From Mycolicibacterium porcinum (GTDB lineage Bacteria; Actinomycetota; Actinomycetes; Mycobacteriales; Mycobacteriaceae): 64,000 nucleotides of DNA. Location of the stretch: the NCBI GenBank assembly GCA_002086835.1, contig MVIG01000010.1:124001-188000 (forward strand), read 5' to 3'. A program made the translations under genes and the position numbers. This document shows, piece after piece, positions 58,395 through 64,000 of this stretch; the stretch's first letter is position 1, and each line of letters begins with the position of its first letter. The notes below the pieces were generated by a model, which saw nothing but the letters and a program-made list of their open reading frames with translations, was not told the origin of the DNA and ran no database searches.

Positions 58395-58802
58395 ATGACC
58401 GAGCAGACCCCTGTCGACAACCTGTCCGACTCGTGGCGCTGGAAGTTCGATTTCTTCCACACCTACGGCCTGCCCAGCGCCTCCCCCGAGGCCAAGGCCG
58501 CCTATCGCAACCTCAGCTTCGTCGCCAAGCTGCGGCTCACCTCGAACATCCTGGCCTTCCTGTTCGGGCCGCTCTACTTCTTGGTCAAAGGCATGTGGCG
58601 CAAGGGATTGACGCTGCTGGGAATAGCGATCACCGCGGGAGTGGTGCTGACGGTCCTCGACGTCAGCGACACGATCGGGCGGTCCGCCGGAATAGCCATC
58701 GGGGCACTGGCGATGTCGACGGCGAACTACGCGTACTACCTGCATGTGGTGCGCGGCAGTCAGTCCTGGAATCCGTTCGAGGGGTTCGGGCGGGCCCGCT
58801 AG
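58395..58802 (+). CDS. DUF2628 membrane protein
   Basis: 135 aa. N-terminal WRWKFDFFHTYGLPSASPEA, then two or three helices (LRLTSNILAFLFGPLYFLVK, GLTLLGIAITAGVVLTVL, SAGIAIGALAMSTANYAYYL). DUF2628 is found with respiratory and cell-wall genes; role unknown. ATG 58395 with AGGAG upstream (58387-58391). The stop shares CTAG (58799-58802) with the opposite gene. Confidence 0.78.
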   Translation: MTEQTPVDNLSDSWRWKFDFFHTYGLPSASPEAKAAYRNLSFVAKLRLTSNILAFLFGPLYFLVKGMWRKGLTLLGIAITAGVVLTVLDVSDTIGRSAGIAIGALAMSTANYAYYLHVVRGSQSWNPFEGFGRAR

Positions 58803-59635
58803 AACGCCGGCCACGGGATCGGCCGGTGCCGATCGGGCGTGGGCATCACCGGATTGTGTAGTAACTCAACGACTCTGGACCGCAACGCGGCGATCTCAGC
58901 TTCGGTGATGTGTGCGCACAGCTGCTCTGCGAGGCCACCGAAGCCGTCCCGCAGCGCCGCGACGTCGGCCAGAGTGTCGTCGTCGACGGGCTTGCCGGCC
59001 CAGCCCCACAGCACGGTCCGCAGCTTGTCCTCGACGTGCAGGCTCACCCCGTGGTCCACGCCGTACACAGCACCGTCGAGCCCGGCCAGGATGTGCCCGC
59101 CCTTGCGGTCGGCGTTGTTGATCAGCACGTCGAAGACCGCCATGCGGAACAGCCGAGGGTCGTCGGCGTGCACCAGCGTCACCTCGTCGCCGGCGTAGTC
59201 GTAGGCCCGCAGGATCGGCAGGAAACCCGGTGGTAGGTGCCCGGCCGGCAGCAGGTCCACCAGATCCGGGCCCGAGCCGGGCTGGTCCCCCACCTGGTCC
59301 CCGGGCTGATCCACCCAGAGCTGCAGCATGCCCGGACCGGCGGGGCCGTCCCGGATAATGGTGCGGGGCACAATGTTCCAGCCCAAGGCGGCCGATACCA
59401 GGTACGCGCTCAGCTCGCGGCCGGCCAATGTGCCGTCGGGAAAGTCCCACAGCGGCGCTTCGCCGCGGACCGGCTTGTACACGCAGTGCACCTGCCGGTC
59501 ACCCAGGGTGGCCTCGCACAGGAACGTCGCGTTACTGGCCGATCTGATCCGGCCGATCACCGTCAGTTCGCCGTCGGCCAGTACCGCGCCATCGGATGTG
59601 GACGAGGCCGGGTCTCCGCTAGGTTTCTGTGTCAT
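58799..59635 (-). CDS. SCO1664-family (HipA-like kinase-fold) protein
   Basis: 278 aa of the SCO1664 family, a PI3/4-kinase-like or HipA-like fold. Features: TFLCEATLGDRQVHCVYKPV, RGEAPLWDFPDGTLAGRELS, PRTIIRDGPAGPGMLQLWVD, NNADRKGGHILAGLDGAVYG, VDHGVSLHVEDKLRTVLWGW. Asp/Asn kinase-like motifs (NNADRKGGH, VDHG) are retained. Position as Rv2133c-Rv2134c. ATG 59633-59635. Overlaps DUF3090 by 17 bp. Function unknown. Confidence 0.82.
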   Translation of the reverse strand: MTQKPSGDPASSTSDGAVLADGELTVIGRIRSASNATFLCEATLGDRQVHCVYKPVRGEAPLWDFPDGTLAGRELSAYLVSAALGWNIVPRTIIRDGPAGPGMLQLWVDQPGDQVGDQPGSGPDLVDLLPAGHLPPGFLPILRAYDYAGDEVTLVHADDPRLFRMAVFDVLINNADRKGGHILAGLDGAVYGVDHGVSLHVEDKLRTVLWGWAGKPVDDDTLADVAALRDGFGGLAEQLCAHITEAEIAALRSRVVELLHNPVMPTPDRHRPIPWPAF

Positions 59636-60206
59636 CTTCGGACCCGGCCACCTCACCGCGCCGATAGCCGTTGGTACGCACGCAGATGTGACCATCGGGG
59701 TCCAGCGGCTCATCGCACAGCGGGCAGGGCGGGCGGCCGGCGGAAATCACCCGGTTGGAGCGAGTGGCGAACTCCCGGGCCGACTCCGGGGTGAGGAACA
59801 CCCGCACGGCGTCGGGACCGTCCTCTGCGTCGTCGAGGACCACCGAAGCGTCGAACTCACCTTCGGAGACCGCGAGCAGTTCCACGACGACGGTCTGCGC
59901 TTCCGAATCCCAGCCCAGCCCCATCGTGCCCACCCGGAACTCGGCGTCGACCGGGGTGACCAGCGGCAGCAGATCACTCACCTCGCCGGTGTCGGGCGGG
60001 ATCGGGGTGCCGAAGCGGCGGTTGATCTCGGTCAGCAGGGCGGCGATCCGCTCGGCGAGGACGGCGACCTGCTGCTTTTCCAGGATCACCGAGATCACCC
60101 GCTTGTCGTGGACAGCCTGCAGGTAGAACGTCCGGTTACCGGGTTGGCCGACGGTCCCGGCCACAAAGCGGTCGGGAGTTCGGAAAACATGAATTGCGCG
60201 GGCCAT
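59619..60206 (-). CDS. DUF3090 protein
   Basis: 195 aa, DUF3090. Starts MARAIHVFRTPDRFVAGTVG, then QPGNRTFYLQAVHDKRVISV, VILEKQQVAVLAERIAALLT, and a Cys pair CPLCDEPLDPDGHICVRTNG that looks like a zinc ribbon. Always paired with SCO1664 and a phosphatase in actinobacteria; possible role in nucleotide or cofactor metabolism (unproven). ATG 60204-60206. Overlap with SCO1664 gene 17 bp. Confidence 0.87.
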   Translation of the reverse strand: MARAIHVFRTPDRFVAGTVGQPGNRTFYLQAVHDKRVISVILEKQQVAVLAERIAALLTEINRRFGTPIPPDTGEVSDLLPLVTPVDAEFRVGTMGLGWDSEAQTVVVELLAVSEGEFDASVVLDDAEDGPDAVRVFLTPESAREFATRSNRVISAGRPPCPLCDEPLDPDGHICVRTNGYRRGEVAGSEDDTET

Positions 60207-60241
60207 GGCACCTTCCAAAATACCGGTAGCGAAGCCGCGGG

Positions 60242-60913
60242 TCAGTTGGTGGACCCACCCACCACGGCGTCGGTGGCGGGTTTGGCCGCCAGTCCGGCGC
60301 TCAACTGGGCCCCCGTGTGGTTGATGTGCATCACGAACGGGCGCACCTCGGTGTAGCGGATCACGCTCATCGACGCGGGGTCTGCCGTGATGCGCTGGAA
60401 CCCGTCCAGGTGCACGCCCAGGGCATCGGCCAGCACCGCCTTGATCACATCACCGTGGGTGCAGGCCACCCACAACACGTCGGTGCCGTGCTGTTCGGCC
60501 AGCGCGCGGTCGCGTTCGCGCACCGCGGCCACCGCCCTGGCCTGCACCTGAGCCAGGCCCTCACCCTCGGGGAACACCGCGGCGCTGGGCTGCTGCTGCA
60601 CGACCGCCCACAGCGGCTCCTTGACCAGCTCGCCGATGGCGCGGCCCGTCCAGCTGCCGTAGTCCACCTCGGTGAGTCGGTCATCGACGACCGGTTGCAG
60701 GGCGAGCGCCTCGGCCAGCGGTGCCACCGTGCGCTCGCAGCGCAGCAAGGGCGAGTGCACGATCGCGGTCACCGGTAGTTCCCCGATGCGCGCGACCAGG
60801 CCGGCGGCCTGCTCGATGCCGCGCTCGTCGAGGTCGACGCCCTCGCTGCGACCCGCGAGGGTATGCGCGGTGTTCGACGTCGAACGGCCGTGCCTCAGCA
60901 GAATCACCGTCAT
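60242..60913 (-). CDS. Histidine phosphatase (phosphoglycerate-mutase-like, MSMEG_03811 family)
   Basis: 223 aa. Catalytic RHG motif VILLRHGRSTSNTAHTLAGR, second His in ACTHGDVIKAVLADALG, plus EVDYGSWTGRAIGEL. Matches Rv2135c; the phosphatase of the SCO1664-DUF3090 cluster. Probably an acid-phosphatase type rather than a glycolytic mutase. ATG 60911-60913. Gap of 35 bp to DUF3090. Confidence 0.9.
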   Translation of the reverse strand: MTVILLRHGRSTSNTAHTLAGRSEGVDLDERGIEQAAGLVARIGELPVTAIVHSPLLRCERTVAPLAEALALQPVVDDRLTEVDYGSWTGRAIGELVKEPLWAVVQQQPSAAVFPEGEGLAQVQARAVAAVRERDRALAEQHGTDVLWVACTHGDVIKAVLADALGVHLDGFQRITADPASMSVIRYTEVRPFVMHINHTGAQLSAGLAAKPATDAVVGGSTN

Positions 60914-60926
60914 ATCGACTCCTCCG

Positions 60927-61757
60927 TCATTGCGCGGCCACCACCCCGGTACCCAGCAGCGCCAGCACCACCACGCCCAGTACCACCCGGTAGCCGACGA
61001 ACCAGTACATGCTGTGAGACACCAGGAATTTCAGGAACCAGGCGATGGCCGCGAAGCCGACCACGAACGCGATCACGGTAGCCACCGTCAGTTGTGCTCC
61101 GCTGGCACTCATCCCCTCGCCCACCGGGTGGAACGCATCGGGCAGCGAGAACAGTCCCGACGCGAACACCGCGGGAATCGCCAGCAGGAAACCGAACCGG
61201 GCCGCCAGCTCACGCTCCATCCCCAGGAAGAGCCCGGCGCTGATGGTCGCACCGGAACGCGACACGCCCGGCACCAGGGCCAGACACTGGGCCAGGCCGA
61301 CGATGATGCTGTCGCGCCAGGTCAGCTGCTCGACGCGGCGCACCTGCCTGCCGTAGTACTCGGCCGCGGCGATCACCGCCGAGAACACGATCAGGGCCGT
61401 GGCCACGATCCACAGATTGCGTGCGCCGGTACGGATTTCGTCTTTGAACAACAGACCGAACACGCCGATCGGAATGCTGCCGATGATCACCCACCAGCCC
61501 AGCCAGTAGTCGGCGGACCGATGCGCCCCGTTGAACAGCCCGGCGAACCAGGCCTTGATGATGCGGCCGATGTCCCGGGCGAAATACACCAGCACCGCGA
61601 GCTCGGTTCCCAGCTGGGTGACCGCTGTGAACGAGGCACCCGCATCGTCGTCGAAGAACACCCGCGAGGTGATCGCGAGGTGTCCCGAGGACGAGACCGG
61701 CAGAAACTCGGTGAGCCCCTGGACAATCGACAACACGACAACTTGCAGCCAGGACAT
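60927..61757 (-). CDS. uppP: Undecaprenyl-diphosphate phosphatase UppP
   Basis: Recycles the lipid carrier for peptidoglycan and arabinogalactan by removing a phosphate from undecaprenyl (decaprenyl) diphosphate (276 aa). BacA signature: [20 protein letters not shown] (catalytic Glu/Ser/His) and [19 protein letters not shown]. Eight helices. ATG 61755-61757 matches M. tuberculosis (Rv2136c); GTG 61773-61775 is a possible earlier start. Next to the phosphatase on the same strand. Confidence 0.95.
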   Translation of the reverse strand: MSWLQVVVLSIVQGLTEFLPVSSSGHLAITSRVFFDDDAGASFTAVTQLGTELAVLVYFARDIGRIIKAWFAGLFNGAHRSADYWLGWWVIIGSIPIGVFGLLFKDEIRTGARNLWIVATALIVFSAVIAAAEYYGRQVRRVEQLTWRDSIIVGLAQCLALVPGVSRSGATISAGLFLGMERELAARFGFLLAIPAVFASGLFSLPDAFHPVGEGMSASGAQLTVATVIAFVVGFAAIAWFLKFLVSHSMYWFVGYRVVLGVVVLALLGTGVVAAQ

Positions 61758-61812
61758 GGCACCGACGTCAGTCACGACGACGACCGTACCGTGGCGTCCC
61801 GCCCGCGACGCG

Positions 61813-62124
61813 TCAGCGAGCGGTACGCGAAACCGGCTGCGCGTCGGCGACCGCGTCGCGCACCGTTGCCGACAGACTCCGCTCATCAGTCAGGTCGATA
61901 TCGGTCAGTTTGCGGGTGGCCACAGCCACCACGTCGTCATCGAGTGGCACCGGGCCGGACAGCCGCGGGCGGTAGACCTCGATCATGAGCTGCTGACGTT
62001 CGATGTGGAACGAAAAACTCCGGCCGTCGCCAACTTGGCCAAACCCGCTGGCGTGTACACCAGTGGAAATATCCTCCATAGCAAACTCTCGGTTACACAG
62101 TTCCCGGTCTGCGGCGAGGGTCAT
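61813..62124 (-). CDS. Conserved mycobacterial protein (Rv2137c position)
   Basis: 103 aa. Shows [79 protein letters not shown]. Soluble, function unknown; possibly a cell-wall or DUF-type mycobacterial protein by position. ATG 62122-62124; a shorter start at MEDIST also fits. Divergent from lppL. Confidence 0.68.
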   Translation of the reverse strand: MTLAADRELCNREFAMEDISTGVHASGFGQVGDGRSFSFHIERQQLMIEVYRPRLSGPVPLDDDVVAVATRKLTDIDLTDERSLSATVRDAVADAQPVSRTAR

Positions 62125-62247
62125 GATCGAACCATACCTCGACTTATGCCGCGGTGGTTGCAGACGCGACCATTTCCGGCCGATGGTCATGCCTAAACTG
62201 GATTCCTGCACGTCACCGACCAACCATTTCCGATCGAGAGCGATCCG

Positions 62248-63276
62248 TTGCGCCCAATCCCCGCAGGTCAGCCAGTTCGCGCCGGCCTCTTCGCGCTGAC
62301 CCTGCTGCTCACCGCGGGCTGCACGTCCAATCCCTCCGACGCCCCGCCGCCCACCATCGAGCCCGCTCAAGCCGCAGTTTCACCCCCGGTCGCGGCCGCG
62401 CCGGACGGCGAGATCCGGGAATTGCGCGGGCACGCCGCGAGCTCCGTGTTCGATCCAGCAACCAGCACGCTCGCCGTGCTGACCCCTGGGCCGGAAGGGC
62501 AGGCAACGCTGAGCCTGCTGGCCGCGGGCAAGGCAGCACGTGACGTCACATTGATGCCCGCGGCCACAGCGCTCAGCATCGACGGGAAGGGCGACATCCT
62601 GGCGTCCACCCGGGGCGGATACTTCCGGGTGGACGTGGCGGCAGCCAAGGCCAGCAAAGTCGATGTGGACGGCGCCCAGGGCGTGGATTTCACCGCCATC
62701 GCCCTGCGCGCCGACGGCAACCCCGTCCTGGGCACGGCCGACGGAGCCGTCTACACATTGGGCGGCGACCACACCGTGGCCGCCCGGCTCAAGATCTTCG
62801 CCCGAGTGGATTCTCTTGTCACACAAGGAAACACCGCGGTGGTGCTGGATCGCGGACAGACCTCGGTGACGGCCGTCAACTCTGACGGGACCAAGTCCGC
62901 CCAGGCCTTGCGGGCCGGCGAAGGCGCCACCACCATGGCCGCCGATCCGCGCGGCCGGGTCCTGGTCGCCGACACCCGCGGCGACGAACTGCTGGTGTTC
63001 GGCACCGACCCGCTGATCATGCGGCAGCGCTACCCGGTTCCGGCCGCCCCGTACGGCCTGGCCGGGTCCAGCGAACTGGCCTGGGTGTCGCAGACCGCGG
63101 CAAACACGGTGATTGGTTACGATCTCTCCACCGGCATACCGGTGGAAAAGGTGCGTTATCGAACAGTGCAGCAACCGAACTCCCTGGCCTACGACGAAAA
63201 GACCGACACCCTGTACGTAGTGTCCGGTTCGGGAGCCGGTGTGCAGGTGATCCGCACCGCGTCGGGCCGCCGATGA
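62248..63276 (+). CDS. lppL: Lipoprotein LppL
   Basis: 342 aa. Lipobox in LFALTLLLTAGCTSNPSDAP; then a beta-propeller-like domain with repeated VLGTADGAVYTLGG, TTMAADPRGRVLVADTRGDE, LLVFGTDPLIMRQRYPV and NSLAYDEKTDTLYVVSGS motifs. TTG 62248 is the only suitable start in frame. Position as Rv2138. Surface-located; function unknown. Next gene starts within its stop (ATGA). Confidence 0.88.
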   Translation: MRPIPAGQPVRAGLFALTLLLTAGCTSNPSDAPPPTIEPAQAAVSPPVAAAPDGEIRELRGHAASSVFDPATSTLAVLTPGPEGQATLSLLAAGKAARDVTLMPAATALSIDGKGDILASTRGGYFRVDVAAAKASKVDVDGAQGVDFTAIALRADGNPVLGTADGAVYTLGGDHTVAARLKIFARVDSLVTQGNTAVVLDRGQTSVTAVNSDGTKSAQALRAGEGATTMAADPRGRVLVADTRGDELLVFGTDPLIMRQRYPVPAAPYGLAGSSELAWVSQTAANTVIGYDLSTGIPVEKVRYRTVQQPNSLAYDEKTDTLYVVSGSGAGVQVIRTASGRR

Positions 63277-63542
63277 CCACGATCCAGCAGGGCCGCATGC
63301 CTCCCGGGTGGGACAAGGTCGTCGCCGAGGACCTTTCTGAGGAATACGACTGGATACCGCTGCGGCTTCCGCCGGATGTCACCAGGATCAGCGCCTCAAT
63401 CCGCTTGTCGATCGAGGCCGAGTACCGCGGCTGGGAACTGACCCGGGTGCGGGCCTATACAGATGGGAGCCGACGGGTGCTGTTGCGCCGCAAGAAAACC
63501 GCGTCATCCATGCCGGGCACACCCCAGGCGCCTTCGCTGTGA
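63273..63542 (+). CDS. DUF5703 protein
   Basis: 89 aa, DUF5703-like. Features: [60 protein letters not shown]. Small soluble alpha/beta protein of unknown role. ATG 63273 overlaps the lppL stop, and its stop overlaps pyrD GTG (63539-63541), so it is translationally coupled both ways. Confidence 0.82.
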   Translation: MTTIQQGRMPPGWDKVVAEDLSEEYDWIPLRLPPDVTRISASIRLSIEAEYRGWELTRVRAYTDGSRRVLLRRKKTASSMPGTPQAPSL

Positions 63543-64000
63543 TCTACGCGGCTCTGCGGCGGGCGCTGTTCCTGGTGCCGCCGGAACGAATCCACCTGTG
63601 GGTGTTCGGGCTGCTGCGCACGGTCACCGGCCCCGCATTCCTGCGTCGCGCCCTGGCGCGACGGTTGGCCCCCGCCGATCCGGCCCTGGCCAGCACGGTG
63701 TTCGGGGTGCGCTTCCCGGGCCCGATGGGGCTGGCCGCCGGATTCGACAAGGACGGCCGCGGCCTGCAGACCTGGGGCGCGCTCGGCTTCGGGTACGCCG
63801 AGGTCGGCACGGTGACGGCCCAACCGCAACCGGGCAATCCCGAGCCCCGGCTGTTCCGGCTGCCCGACGATCACGCGCTGCTCAACCGGATGGGGTTCAA
63901 CAACGAGGGGGCCGGCGCGCTTGCGATCCGGTTGGCCCGGCACACTCCCGACGTACCGATCGGGGTGAACATCGGCAAGACCAAGCTGACCCCCGCCGAG
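63539..64000 (+). CDS. pyrD: Dihydroorotate dehydrogenase (quinone) PyrD, partial
   Basis: First ~154 codons; gene continues off the right edge. Class 2, membrane-associated: N-terminal hydrophobic [20 protein letters not shown], then [20 protein letters not shown] (FMN site), [35 protein letters not shown] and [10 protein letters not shown]. Oxidises dihydroorotate to orotate with quinone reduction (pyrimidine synthesis). GTG start overlaps DUF5703. Confidence 0.95.
   Translation, partial: MIYAALRRALFLVPPERIHLWVFGLLRTVTGPAFLRRALARRLAPADPALASTVFGVRFPGPMGLAAGFDKDGRGLQTWGALGFGYAEVGTVTAQPQPGNPEPRLFRLPDDHALLNRMGFNNEGAGALAIRLARHTPDVPIGVNIGKTKLTPAE

Overview
The window comes from a GC-rich actinobacterium, almost certainly a rapidly growing Mycobacterium (Mycolicibacterium). 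It carries the complete Pup-proteasome locus, mycothiol synthesis (mshC), mycobacterial lipoproteins (lppK, lppL), an MTB12-type antigen, and a gene order that follows the M. tuberculosis Rv2091c to Rv2139 region. That synteny comes from my memory of the family; no alignment was run. I see no rRNA, tRNA, CRISPR array or insertion sequence. Most genes start with ATG or GTG, with occasional TTG.

Layout. 1-7810: a Pro/Gln-rich membrane-protein gene (cut by the window edge), then the leftward block helY, tatC, tatA, pafC, pafB, pafA. 7878-22073 is accessory. It holds a TetR/membrane-protein pair and an amino-acid/agmatine catabolism island (PucR regulator, universal stress protein, APC permease, short NAD-glutamate dehydrogenase, agmatine deiminase, N-carbamoylputrescine amidase, TetR), interrupted by a DUF559 gene bracketed by two near-identical large palindromes. 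A baeRF-family gene and a TetR/SDR pair follow. 22112-25545: prcA, prcB, pup, dop. 25555-28757: ectD, ectC, ectB, ectA (ectoine and hydroxyectoine synthesis). 29154-33345: a DMT exporter with a LysR regulator, a TetR/DUF418 pair and an adenosine-specific-kinase family gene. 33399-35240: mpa. 35386-44843: MTB12-like protein, lppK, DUF503, trmI, RecB-like nuclease, thioesterase, DinB protein, an ArsR/SRPBCC/flavodoxin unit, a MerA-like flavoprotein, a DUF4126-like protein, hisG and hisE. 44881-52335: a hypothetical gene, a GlcP-like sugar porter, a HAD phosphatase, an NmrA-like protein and metH. 52613-64000: PAC2, SDR, mshC, cysQ, hydrolase, small conserved proteins, SCO1664/DUF3090/histidine-phosphatase set, uppP, lppL, DUF5703 and the start of pyrD.

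How the genes work together. Dop deamidates Pup, PafA ligates it to lysines, Mpa unfolds the pupylated protein and PrcA/PrcB degrades it. PafB and PafC form the WYL-type activator of the mycobacterial DNA-damage response. EctA-D make the osmolytes ectoine and hydroxyectoine. The agmatine island would import and deaminate an amine or amino acid under PucR and TetR control. MetH and CysQ are separate sulfur/one-carbon genes, and MshC completes mycothiol.

The most interesting points are: (1) the palindrome-bracketed DUF559 cassette inserted between a permease and its dehydrogenase; (2) a metH leader that folds like an S-adenosylhomocysteine riboswitch, with a pseudoknot strand that overlaps a Shine-Dalgarno-sequestering hairpin; (3) a 35-bp duplication at the pafB/pafC junction that creates a 12-codon micro-ORF coupled at both ends; (4) several clear divergent-promoter palindromes that look like operators for the adjacent regulators.
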